Of a DNA stretch of 17,766 nt, positions 1 to 6,121 are shown in pieces. Under the pieces are notes generated by a model. The model made no database searches and had not been told where the DNA came from. It saw only the letters and a program-made list of their open reading frames with translations. Numbering within the stretch: position 1 is the stretch's first letter; each line of letters starts with the position of its first letter. Source of the stretch: Anaerolineales bacterium (GTDB lineage: Bacteria; Chloroflexota; Anaerolineae; Anaerolineales; UBA4823); NCBI GenBank assembly GCA_022865865.1, contig JALHTN010000003.1:1-17766 (forward strand), written 5' to 3'. A program made the translations under genes and the position numbers.

Positions 1-48
1 CCCCCGCTTTACTTTCTACATTTTGATCTCTAATTAGAGCGAACCCGA

Positions 49-474
49 TCACACGATCAGTGTCAACGGTCGGTCTAACCAGGTTTCTGATTCTTGGATA
101 TCAGTGAATACTTTAAACTCGACACCACCAGGAGTGGTAAGCGATGGGATTTTTTCGATCGCCTGGCTTACCTCTTCACTTTTTACTACGACAGCCAAGC
201 GAATATTGCGCGCCGAGGGATCAGAATTTACCTCAATGGCATAATCAATCGCTTCTGGAGGAATATCTTTGATCTGCCTCAGATCGTAAAGATTGGTCGT
301 CAACCGATCTGAGTCCAGCAAGTGCTCGACTGCAAACTCATGCCAGTGCGCAAGAGTTTCATGAGATAAATCCGTGAAAGTGTAATGCATTCCACCTTCA
401 GAACGCCGGACAACCGAATACCCAATTCCTGGAGTTGGTTCCCAGTTAAGTGGCTTGATGCTTTCTTGGGTCAT
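49..474 (-). CDS. Small SpoIIAA/STAS-like protein of unknown function
   Basis: The gene encodes 141 residues with no signal peptide or membrane helix, so it is probably cytoplasmic. The pattern of a YDLR segment (about residues 63-66), a DPSARNIR stretch, a hydrophobic LAVVVKSEE strand and a VFTDI...WL end resembles SpoIIAA-like/STAS-like small proteins, which often bind partners or lipids. That match is by eye and weak. The start is supported by an AGGAGG ribosome binding site five bases upstream of ATG. It follows folK by 38 bp on the same strand, so it may be the last gene of the thiolase-folK operon. No catalytic residues can be named. Its existence as a gene is well supported by the ribosome binding site and normal protein-like composition; its function is not known. 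Confidence 0.7.
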   Translation of the reverse strand: MTQESIKPLNWEPTPGIGYSVVRRSEGGMHYTFTDLSHETLAHWHEFAVEHLLDSDRLTTNLYDLRQIKDIPPEAIDYAIEVNSDPSARNIRLAVVVKSEEVSQAIEKIPSLTTPGGVEFKVFTDIQESETWLDRPLTLIV

Positions 475-512
475 TAACTACCTCCTGTATACTACAATTG
501 ATTTTACCAAAT

Positions 513-1016
513 TTACTCACCACCCTCACAATTAGTTCCTGAAGAGAAAATAACGATGCTTTGCTTATCCACTTTTGAAAGTAGACTCAACACAGTCTCA
601 CCAAGTAAAGGATGCAGAAAATCAGGCGCTAAATCCGCTAAAGGCACCAACACAAAACTACGTTCTGCCATATGGGCATGTGGGATGATTAATGGTGGCG
701 AATCTATCACTAAATGATCGAAGAAGATGATATCCACATCAATTGACCGTGGTCCATAACGGAATGTTTCTTTTCGACCAATATTTAATTCGATTTTCTT
801 CACAAACTCAAGCAGCTCTTCTGGAGACAGATCTGTTTCAGCTTCGATGACTTGATTTAAAAACTTTGGCTGATCTGAATATCCCCAAGGTGGGGTTTCA
901 TATACAGGTGAGCTATTAATAACCCTTACCGCAGGTTCCAGTGATTCAATAGCAGCTTGCAAATTCTCAGACCTATTCCCTAAATTTGATCCTAATGCCA
1001 GATATACAAGGTGCAT
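513..1016 (-). CDS. folK: 2-amino-4-hydroxy-6-hydroxymethyldihydropteridine diphosphokinase (HPPK)
   Basis: HPPK transfers pyrophosphate from ATP to 6-hydroxymethyl-7,8-dihydropterin in the cytoplasm, a step of folate synthesis. The 167-residue product begins MHLVYLALGSNLGNR, the hallmark HPPK N-terminus. It continues with YETPPWG and FLNQVIE, with the ELNIGR...RYGPRSIDVDI block that binds ATP and magnesium, and with the substrate-side IPHAHMAERSFVLVPL segment. Length is normal for the family. An in-frame extension to 1058 would run back into the thiolase gene; I chose ATG at 1016 because the family motif begins there and it sits 4 bp after the thiolase stop with a GAGAG sequence upstream. 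No folP or folB gene lies nearby, so the pairing with thiolase looks like operon convenience and not a shared pathway. Confidence 0.95.
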   Translation of the reverse strand: MHLVYLALGSNLGNRSENLQAAIESLEPAVRVINSSPVYETPPWGYSDQPKFLNQVIEAETDLSPEELLEFVKKIELNIGRKETFRYGPRSIDVDIIFFDHLVIDSPPLIIPHAHMAERSFVLVPLADLAPDFLHPLLGETVLSLLSKVDKQSIVIFSSGTNCEGGE

Positions 1017-1020
1017 CAAT

Positions 1021-2154
1021 TTATAATCTCTCAATGATTGTAGCTGTTGCCATGCCATGACCTATACACATGGTTTGCAATCCAAATCTTCCTTCGGTAC
1101 GTTCAAGTTCGTGAAGCAGCTTGGTCATCAAGATGCCTCCAGTCGCACCAATTGGATGACCTAAAGCAATAGCTCCTCCATTGGGATTCACCCGCTCCAT
1201 ATTCGCTTGCACTTCTTTTTGCCATGCTAGGACCACGGAAGCAAAAGCCTCATTAATTTCAATCACATCCATTTCATCCAAGGATAAACCAGTTCGCTCG
1301 AGAATTAATTTGGTGGCTGCAATTGGACCATCGAGCATCAATACCGGATCAGAACCAATCACCACCCGGTTTAATATTCTCGCCCGTGGATTTAAATTAT
1401 AACGCCCAATGACTTTTGGGGAGGCGATCACAACTGCTGCAGCCCCATCACTTATTTGGCTGGAATTGCCAGCCGTGATCACACCGTCTGGTTTGAATGC
1501 GGGCCTTAAGCTGCGCATTTTTTTTCGATCAGGAGGGATGCGGACACCCTCATCCCTGCTCATCCAACCTCCATCTGCTTGGGAGAGCGGCAAGATCTGA
1601 TCTTCAAAATGACCTTCTTGGATGGCTGTCATTGCGCGCCAATGACTCTGATATGCAAAATCATCGAGTTGGTCTCTGGTGATTCCCCATTTCTGGGCCA
1701 TCATTTCAGCGCTGACACCCTGGTGAACCAGATCATAAGGAAAATCACCTGGCCAGTTTTCCGGCCAATCAGAGCCAATCGGTTGGTGGGACATCATTTC
1801 TGTTCCACCCGCGATCACCAGGTCCATATCCCCAGAGAGAATTGCCTGAGCAGCAAAATGAATTGCTTGTTGGCTGGAGCCGCACATGCGGTTGAGAGTT
1901 ACCGCGGGCACACTCACAGGAAATCCCGCTTTGAGCACGGATAACCTGGCCATATTTGCTCCCTGGTCACCAATTTGGGTCACGCAGCCCCAGATTACAT
2001 CGTCGATGATATCCGCACTAATTCCAGACCGATCCACTGCTGCTTCCAGCACCAATGCCCCCAGATCAATCGGGGTAAAAGCTGATAGGTTCCCACCAGG
2101 TTTACCCACTCCTACTGGAGTACGTACTGCACTCAGGATATACGCCTCTGACAT
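1021..2154 (-). CDS. Thiolase family protein (acetyl-CoA C-acyltransferase)
   Basis: Thiolases condense two acyl-CoA molecules or cleave 3-ketoacyl-CoA, in fatty-acid oxidation or short-chain acid metabolism. The 377-residue product has the nucleophilic cysteine in NRMCGSSQQA (Cys91), the INEAFA motif (299-305), the GHP histidine in GGAIALGHPIGATGG (His333) and the second catalytic cysteine in TMCIGHGMA (Cys363). All residues needed for catalysis are present and the length is typical. The last motif reads CIGHGMATAT where most family members have a glycine-rich CxGGGxG; this may reflect a subfamily. It starts at ATG 2154 with only a weak TAGGGT ribosome binding site and is divergent from the GH1 gene across 125 bp. 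Whether it works in synthesis (AtoB-like) or degradation (FadA-like) cannot be told from sequence alone. Confidence 0.93.
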   Translation of the reverse strand: MSEAYILSAVRTPVGVGKPGGNLSAFTPIDLGALVLEAAVDRSGISADIIDDVIWGCVTQIGDQGANMARLSVLKAGFPVSVPAVTLNRMCGSSQQAIHFAAQAILSGDMDLVIAGGTEMMSHQPIGSDWPENWPGDFPYDLVHQGVSAEMMAQKWGITRDQLDDFAYQSHWRAMTAIQEGHFEDQILPLSQADGGWMSRDEGVRIPPDRKKMRSLRPAFKPDGVITAGNSSQISDGAAAVVIASPKVIGRYNLNPRARILNRVVIGSDPVLMLDGPIAATKLILERTGLSLDEMDVIEINEAFASVVLAWQKEVQANMERVNPNGGAIALGHPIGATGGILMTKLLHELERTEGRFGLQTMCIGHGMATATIIERL

Positions 2155-2208
2155 ACCCTAAATTTACCATTAACTTGATGAATTCACATCCTGTTGATGT
2201 TAACGTGG

Positions 2209-2237
2209 TTGTCAAAATATATACCCCCGGCTACAAT
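2209..2237 (+). promoter_or_regulatory. Sigma70-type promoter of the GH1 gene
   Basis: A -35 box TTGTCA (2209-2214) and a -10 box TACAAT (2232-2237) lie 17 bp apart, each one mismatch from consensus, 42 bp upstream of the GH1 start. The GH1 gene also has GGAG (2270-2273) six bases before ATG. On the other strand the same site offers a perfect TTGACA (2210-2215) pointing at the thiolase, but I see no good -10 box for it. Confidence 0.6.
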
Positions 2238-2279
2238 TATCCAGATTGGTGAATTATCTTAGCAATCTCGGAGAACAAA

Positions 2280-3611
2280 ATGCCAAGTGCCACCTACAAT
2301 TTTCCGCGTGGTTTTCTTTGGGGCACGGCCACTTCCTCCCATCAAGTGGAAGGAAATAATAAGAATAACAATTTCTGGGCTTGGGAACAAGAGCCCGGAC
2401 ATATAATTGACGCTCACAAATCTGGCTTGGCTTGCGATTGGTGGGGAGGGCGCTGGCGGGAAGATTTCGAACGCATCGAGGAGACTGGTCAAAATGCTCA
2501 TCGCTTATCCATAGAATGGAGTCGCGTTCAACCTACTCCGGACCGCTGGGATGAAGATGCATTAGAACACTATCGGCAGATGCTGCAGCGTCTGCAAGAG
2601 CGGGATATCACTCCATTGGTCACCTTACATCACTTCTGCGATCCGATCTGGGTCAGCGAACTAGGTGGCTGGGAAAATGAAGCCGTAGTTGAACTTTTTA
2701 GATCGTATGTAGAAAAAACAGTGGAAGCTCTAGCTGAATACAGCCATCTTTGGATCACGATCAATGAACCCAATGTATTGGTGATTTATGCATACCTGTT
2801 CGGATTATTTCCTCCTGGCAAAAAGGATTTGAGGCTGATAGGCAAGGTTTACGCAAATCTCATCAAAGCACATTCTGCGGCATACCATGCCATCCACCGT
2901 TTACAGCCAACTGCGCGAGTTGGGATCGCGGTCAACTATCGCAGTTCAAAACCTTCCCTTTCTTGGAATCCGCTTGATCGCATCATGGTTGGTTTAATCT
3001 CAAATGTCTTTAACAACGCTGTTCCAAAAACCCTGCAAGATGGAGTCCTGCAGCTGCCCTGGAACCGAACACGCATTCCAGAAGCCAAAGGCACCCAGGA
3101 TTTTCTGGGTTTGAACTACTACACTCGGGACTACGTGGCTTTCAGCCTTCTCCATCCTGAGGACATGTTTATGCGTACTTATTTTCGACCCGATACGGAA
3201 TTGAGCACGACTGGTTTCATCGCTAACGAGCCGGAAGGGATTTTTGAGGCATTGAAATGGGGTCGTCAATTCAACATCCCGATTATGGTTACAGAAAACG
3301 GTATAGAAGATGCGGAGGATAGCGTTCGTCCCAGCTACATAATCCAGCACCTGCACCAGATCTGGAGGGCAGTTAATTTCAACTGGCCGATCAAAGGATA
3401 TTTCTATTGGACCCTTGTGGACAATTTCGAGTGGGAGCGGGGCTGGACACAGCGCTTCGGACTGTGGGAATTGGATATTGAAACCCAAGCTCGTCGCAGG
3501 CGTCCCAGCGTGGATCTGTACGCCGCCATCTGCCGGGAGAACAGCATTTCATCGGATGTTGTTAAACAATTCGCCCCCCAGATATATGATCGATTGTTCC
3601 CAGGTGAATAG
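2280..3611 (+). CDS. Family 1 glycoside hydrolase (beta-glucosidase/beta-galactosidase type)
   Basis: This retaining GH1 enzyme removes beta-linked sugars from the non-reducing end of oligosaccharides or glycosides. The 443 residues start with the family N-terminal signature FPRGFLWGTATSSHQVEG. The acid/base glutamate lies in TINEPN (Glu163), the nucleophile in VTENGIED (Glu339), and the aglycone-side YWTLVDNFEW motif is at 376-385. The RLSIEWSR strand and THHF-like LHHFCDP (117-122) also fit; many relatives have HW in place of HF. There is no signal peptide, so it is probably cytoplasmic and acts on imported sugars. About 25 residues beyond the barrel at the C-terminus are not recognised. 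It shares a promoter and probably a transcript with the acetyltransferase 8 bp downstream. Substrate specificity cannot be read from the sequence. Confidence 0.95.
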   Translation: MPSATYNFPRGFLWGTATSSHQVEGNNKNNNFWAWEQEPGHIIDAHKSGLACDWWGGRWREDFERIEETGQNAHRLSIEWSRVQPTPDRWDEDALEHYRQMLQRLQERDITPLVTLHHFCDPIWVSELGGWENEAVVELFRSYVEKTVEALAEYSHLWITINEPNVLVIYAYLFGLFPPGKKDLRLIGKVYANLIKAHSAAYHAIHRLQPTARVGIAVNYRSSKPSLSWNPLDRIMVGLISNVFNNAVPKTLQDGVLQLPWNRTRIPEAKGTQDFLGLNYYTRDYVAFSLLHPEDMFMRTYFRPDTELSTTGFIANEPEGIFEALKWGRQFNIPIMVTENGIEDAEDSVRPSYIIQHLHQIWRAVNFNWPIKGYFYWTLVDNFEWERGWTQRFGLWELDIETQARRRRPSVDLYAAICRENSISSDVVKQFAPQIYDRLFPGE

Positions 3612-3619
3612 GTCAAAAT

Positions 3620-4519
3620 ATGTCCTCGTTTTCCCACGCATTTTATAAAGGGTTAGTTTGCCGGCCAGCATTACCGCTAGATACCCCTGGAATGATTCAG
3701 ATTACCCGCCAAATCTGGGAGGGTGATGATTATGTGCCAAAGGTTTGGTCTGAATGGCTGTTCGACCCGGAAGGTCTTCTAGCTATTGCGGAATTTAAAG
3801 GTAAAGTGGTTGGATTTGGTAAACTAACCAAACTTTCACAACACGATTGGTGGTTAGAAGGTTTGCGCGTTCATCCCCAATTTGAAGGCAACCGGATCGC
3901 TTCACGATTGCATCAATACCTGCTTGAATTGTGGGTTAAAACTGGCTCAGGAACGCTCCGCTTTGCCACAGTCTCTTCACGAGAACCCGTCAAGCACCTC
4001 GCACAGGTAAATGGGTTTCAGCTGGTTGGAGAGTATTCCACCTTCAAATCAATATCCAGAAACATGGAGGAGATCGAGAAGCACAAGCCTCCTTTTACCA
4101 GGGTATCCACTGATGAGATTCCAGGTGTGGTTGAATGGTTAAATCCCCCTGCAAAGGATCGCTTACCAAATGGATTGATGGATCTTGGCTGGCAGTATGC
4201 TCCACCGAGAAAGCAGTATTTGGCCAATTATGTGAATGAAAAACAAATCTGGTGGTGGAGACAGGACCAGGGAGTGTTAATCCAGGTTGAGAAAAAAGAT
4301 GGTGCAAAGACCTGGGCAAGAATTCGAATGCTGGCCTGCGAAAACAAAGACCTGGTTGATTTCTTATCCGACACGCATTTCCTGGCTGCTCGAATGGGTT
4401 ATGCCGGTGTCACCTGGATGGCTCCACTTATTCCGTTCATAGAGGAGACCATGGCTCAAGCTGGATACAAACGAGATTGGGATTCTTCATTGCTTATTTT
4501 CGAAAGATCTATCACCTAG
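3620..4519 (+). CDS. GNAT-family N-acetyltransferase
   Basis: GNAT proteins move an acyl group from acyl-CoA to an amine. In this 299-residue product, residues about 14-145 carry the fold: a beta strand LLAIAEFKGKVVGFGKL, then motif A WLEGLRVHPQFEGNRIASRL, whose Q/R-x-x-G-x-G/A part binds the CoA pyrophosphate (here QFEGNRIA), and a later VNGFQLVGEYSTFKS strand. The C-terminal half (about 150-299) has no clear motif, but ends in an AGYKRDW...LIFERS pattern similar to the end of a GNAT domain, so it may be a second degenerate GNAT fold. It follows the GH1 gene by 8 bp and is likely co-transcribed. The substrate is unknown. Confidence 0.85.
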   Translation: MSSFSHAFYKGLVCRPALPLDTPGMIQITRQIWEGDDYVPKVWSEWLFDPEGLLAIAEFKGKVVGFGKLTKLSQHDWWLEGLRVHPQFEGNRIASRLHQYLLELWVKTGSGTLRFATVSSREPVKHLAQVNGFQLVGEYSTFKSISRNMEEIEKHKPPFTRVSTDEIPGVVEWLNPPAKDRLPNGLMDLGWQYAPPRKQYLANYVNEKQIWWWRQDQGVLIQVEKKDGAKTWARIRMLACENKDLVDFLSDTHFLAARMGYAGVTWMAPLIPFIEETMAQAGYKRDWDSSLLIFERSIT

Positions 4520-4565
4520 ATTTATCGCCAGCTGGATACCTAGCCTCAATTGAGTTAGTTTGTCA

Positions 4566-4574
4566 TGGTATAAT
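4566..4574 (+). promoter_or_regulatory. Extended -10 promoter of tRNA-Ser copy 1
   Basis: The sequence TGGTATAAT is a perfect extended -10 element (TGnTATAAT) 36 bp before the tRNA. No good -35 box is seen at 16-18 bp; a 10-bp palindrome CTCAATTGAG (4545-4554) lies there instead. The second tRNA copy keeps TATAAT but not the upstream TG. Confidence 0.6.
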
Positions 4575-4698
4575 TTCCGCCGCCAATAGCAATAAATGGC
4601 AAATTTATTTGGAGAGGTCGCATAGTCCGGTCTAGTGCGCGCGCTTGGAGAGCGCGTGAGCCGCAAGGCTCCGTGGGTTCGAATCCCACCCTCTCCGC
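4569..4698 (+). repeat. 130-bp direct repeat, left copy (tRNA-Ser with upstream region)
   Basis: This 130-bp stretch matches 6831-6960 with only two mismatches (A4594/G6856 and T4678/G6940). It spans the TATAAT box, 36 bp of leader and the whole tRNA-Ser gene plus one base. The homology stops sharply on both sides. It is read as the left end of a decayed integrative element or, less likely, as a tRNA gene duplication. Confidence 0.95.
4611..4697 (+). tRNA. tRNA-Ser (anticodon GGA), intact copy
   Basis: The 87-nt gene folds as a class II tRNA. It has the acceptor stem GGAGAGG/CCTCTCC with discriminator G, a D arm GCA...TGC, an anticodon stem CGCGC/GCGCG around loop TTGGAGA giving anticodon GGA (serine codons UCC and UCU), a long variable arm GAGCC-GCAA-GGCTC, and the T arm GTGGG-TTCGAAT-CCCAC with the normal T-loop. 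CCA is not encoded. A run of seven T (4702-4708) follows at once and may end transcription. Confidence 0.96.
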
Positions 4699-4799
4699 TG
4701 GTTTTTTTATGGGGGAAATATTGGTTATAGTGTTTTCACCTTTGAATTAATAATAGGAAGTTGTGCGCGTTAGAAAACCTCCTTCCCATAAGTAATTGA

Positions 4800-4883
4800 T
4801 TATGCCCGGTTGACTCCTAGGTTGTGGGCTGTGGCTGTCTTGCCCACGCCGCCTTTTTTGTTAGCTATCGCTAGAGTTTTCAT
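4800..4883 (-). pseudogene. Truncated ParA/Soj-type ATPase (Walker A fragment only)
   Basis: Only 27 residues remain, but they are the exact beginning of a ParA protein: MKTLAIANKKGGVGKTATAH followed by NLGV. The deviant Walker A motif KGGVGKTAT and the following NLG are diagnostic of the ParA/MinD ATPase family, which partitions plasmids and chromosomes. After NLGV the reading frame ends in TAA within four codons and no further ParA sequence is seen in any frame before the left tRNA copy about 100 bp away, so the rest of the gene is deleted. The ATG lies inside the 3' end of the DUF4177-like gene (23-nt overlap), a typical translational-coupling arrangement. This points to a plasmid-like origin for the segment. 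It should not be functional. Confidence 0.85.
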
Positions 4884-5121
4884 TGACGGGACGCTTTAGA
4901 AGATAGTGGTACGATATCGCTGGGAGACCCATATTTGCTTGGTAATTCACAACCTCCCACCCATTACTGGCCAATTCATTGAGGGCTTTAATCGCCTCCT
5001 CGAGAGTTTCGCCCCCAACTTTTCTTGTCTTGTATCCTGTTTGAATGAAGTATGTACCCATTCCCATACCAAATAATCCTGTTGCATGCTGGTTCAAGTA
5101 TCCATATTCCCATTTTTGAAT
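4861..5121 (-). CDS. DUF4177-like small protein, probable AUU start
   Basis: The product is 86 residues if translation starts at the ATT codon at 5121-5119, reading M(I)-QKWEYGYLNQ. Small DUF4177-type proteins typically open with a KWEY-like strand and end in a helix LEEAIKALNELASNGWEVV and a strand YHYLLKRP, exactly as seen here. The only other start in this frame is TTG at 5097, which would cut off the QKWEY strand. An AAGGGAG ribosome binding site lies six bases before the ATT. The upstream 38-codon membrane gene ends with TGA one base before the ATT, and the truncated parA starts inside this gene's last codons, so the three form one translationally coupled unit. Function is unknown. Either AUU is the real start or an ATG has been mutated in a decaying element. 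Confidence 0.7.
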   Translation of the reverse strand: MQKWEYGYLNQHATGLFGMGMGTYFIQTGYKTRKVGGETLEEAIKALNELASNGWEVVNYQANMGLPAISYHYLLKRPVNENSSDS

Positions 5122-5122
5122 T

Positions 5123-5239
5123 TCAATCTCCCTTGTTCTTCCTACGCTCCTGAGTAAACCAGAGCACCAGGTACACCGCCAGAGCTGTGGCCACCAGTAT
5201 CAGTACAGCAATGCAGCAAAATATGAATATCTCTGGCAT
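5123..5239 (-). CDS. Small single-pass membrane peptide (38 aa)
   Basis: This short gene encodes MPEIFIFCCIAVLILVATAL and then 18 more residues ending in ERRKNKGD. Residues 4-28 form one strongly hydrophobic helix, followed by a basic tail RRKNK, which predicts a single-pass inner-membrane peptide with its C-terminus in the cytoplasm by the positive-inside rule. The stop codon overlaps the ribosome-binding region of the DUF4177-like gene, with one base between TGA and its ATT start. A promoter-like sequence lies about 20 bp upstream of the ATG, but there is no strong ribosome binding site. The good membrane design and the tight coupling argue for a real gene. I do not recognise a family. Confidence 0.6.
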   Translation of the reverse strand: MPEIFIFCCIAVLILVATALAVYLVLWFTQERRKNKGD

Positions 5240-5246
5240 ATTAGCA

Positions 5247-5297
5247 ATTACTAACTATGCTACATCAATATTCTTTTACTATCAAGCAATTAGTAAT
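5247..5297 (-). promoter_or_regulatory. Promoter with flanking inverted half-sites for the membrane peptide-DUF4177-parA unit
   Basis: On the minus strand, TTGATA (5285-5280) and TAGCAT (5262-5257) are 17 bp apart and give a fair sigma70-type promoter, with the start codon about 18 bp past the -10 box. The inverted 8-mers ATTACTAA (5247-5254) and TTAGTAAT (5290-5297) flank both boxes on either side, as expected for a repressor that bridges or loops over a promoter. The regulator is not known. Confidence 0.45.
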
Positions 5298-5302
5298 GCA
5301 AT

Positions 5303-5326
5303 CAGCCCCAGGGAGATCCGGGGCTG
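5303..5326 (-). terminator. Hairpin after the toxin gene, possible terminator
   Basis: A 7-bp perfect stem CAGCCCC/GGGGCTG with a 10-nt loop lies 8 bp past the toxin stop codon. No T-run follows on the minus strand, so it may stabilise the transcript end or be a weak terminator. Confidence 0.4.
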
Positions 5327-5333
5327 TAAGTGG

Positions 5334-5600
5334 TTATGGTTTCTTTATTGCCTTGTCGTGAGTATCAACAACACGCATGAGCAGTGCATCACCATCCAGG
5401 CGCTCATAGGTCATTCGATAGAATTGATCCACTCGTGCTTCAAATATTCCTTCCGCGCCTTCAACTGGCTTAGATCGCAGTGATGGGTGGCGAGGGTTTG
5501 CGGCCAATAGACCAAGGGCCTTCTTGATCTTCTTCTGGATCTCAGGGGGCAACTTGGCATATCTTTTCTTAAAGTAATCAGTGTACGCTATCTCCGGCAT
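5334..5600 (-). CDS. RelE/ParE-superfamily toxin of a type II toxin-antitoxin pair
   Basis: The 88-residue basic protein opens MPEIAYTDYFKKRYAKLPPE, typical of RelE/ParE toxins. It continues with HPSLRSKPVEG and GIFEARVDQFYRMTYE, the central beta strands that carry the conserved basic residues (R42, K44, R56, R62), and ends in VVDTHDKAIKK with a histidine near the C-terminus (His81). RelE-type toxins cut mRNA on the ribosome, while ParE-type toxins poison gyrase; the conserved histidine and arginines lean to RelE, but this is inference. Its start overlaps the 3' end of the antitoxin gene by 23 nt, so the two are translationally coupled. It sits in the tRNA-flanked segment and could have helped the element persist. 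Confidence 0.88.
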   Translation of the reverse strand: MPEIAYTDYFKKRYAKLPPEIQKKIKKALGLLAANPRHPSLRSKPVEGAEGIFEARVDQFYRMTYERLDGDALLMRVVDTHDKAIKKP

Positions 5601-5886
5601 CGTCTAACTTCTCCAGTGCCTCGTCCACATCTGAGTAGCGATGTACGCGCCCGGAGTCGATGTCTGCCTGAGCTTCCATCTCCATCCGCTGCCAGCGCTC
5701 GGTCCAGAACCACGCCTGATCGGCTGGGATAGTAATTGCCTTTTCAACAACAACTTGTCCATTTTCTTCTATCCTAAAGATCAGATCGTCGCCTTCGTCG
5801 ACGCTCAACAACTTGCGTACCTCGCCAGGCAGAGTCACCTGCCCTTTAGTGCGTAGACGAGACTTAAAATAATCTACGCTCGCCAT
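5578..5886 (-). CDS. AbrB/MazE-type antitoxin
   Basis: The 102-residue protein has a swapped-hairpin AbrB DNA-binding domain at residues 8-50, with the signature RTKGQVTLPGEVRKLLSVDE followed by GDDLIFRIEENGQVVVEK. The C-terminal half (about 55-102) is acidic and helical, as expected for the part that wraps around and neutralises a toxin. It is the first gene of the pair, upstream of and overlapping the RelE/ParE-type toxin. Antitoxins of this kind usually repress their own promoter as a complex with the toxin, and an inverted repeat lies between the promoter and this gene. The pairing of an AbrB fold with a RelE fold instead of MazF is a known but less common combination. Confidence 0.88.
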   Translation of the reverse strand: MASVDYFKSRLRTKGQVTLPGEVRKLLSVDEGDDLIFRIEENGQVVVEKAITIPADQAWFWTERWQRMEMEAQADIDSGRVHRYSDVDEALEKLDDAGDSVH

Positions 5887-5936
5887 GATTCACCTCTCCT
5901 ATTGTGTTCTCATTCTTATCTAAATTCTCTATCTCT

Positions 5937-6003
5937 GTTGGAAACTCTCACTTTCCAACTTTCTTATTGTGAGATTATAACCCCACGAATGGCCATTTGT
6001 CAA
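5937..6003 (-). promoter_or_regulatory. Consensus promoter and operator hairpin of the toxin-antitoxin operon
   Basis: On the minus strand a perfect -35 TTGACA (6003-5998) and a perfect -10 TATAAT (5979-5974) stand 18 bp apart. Just downstream, near the expected start of transcription, is a perfect 8-bp inverted repeat GTTGGAAA/TTTCCAAC (5937-5944 and 5952-5959, 7-nt loop). Its position suits an autoregulation site for the antitoxin. The antitoxin ATG has AGGAGAGGTGA just before it. Confidence 0.7.
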
Positions 6004-6064
6004 GTACTTTACACAGATGTAAGACATTATTAATCACATTAACATATTAGAAATATCCAATTGC

Positions 6065-6121
6065 CATAAGCATATATCATGATATATTGCTTATGAGAAT
6101 TAGCATTCTCATAAGCAATAT
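6065..6121. repeat. Nested palindromes with a 17-bp perfect arm
   Basis: A 17-bp perfect inverted repeat, ATATTGCTTATGAGAAT (6084-6100) and its complement (6105-6121), is separated by only 4 nt. The left arm also pairs with CATAAGC-ATATATCA (6065-6079), with a single one-base bulge, so three alternating copies of the same unit can form two mutually exclusive hairpins. No coding sequence overlaps it and no T-run follows. It could be a recombination or replication site of the element, or a regulator-binding array for the nearby toxin-antitoxin promoter. Confidence 0.8.

Noticed and set aside
2259..2501. Minus-strand frame opposite the start of the GH1 gene (and similar frames opposite the other genes).
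   Set aside because: Antisense shadows of clearly conserved genes with no motif of their own.
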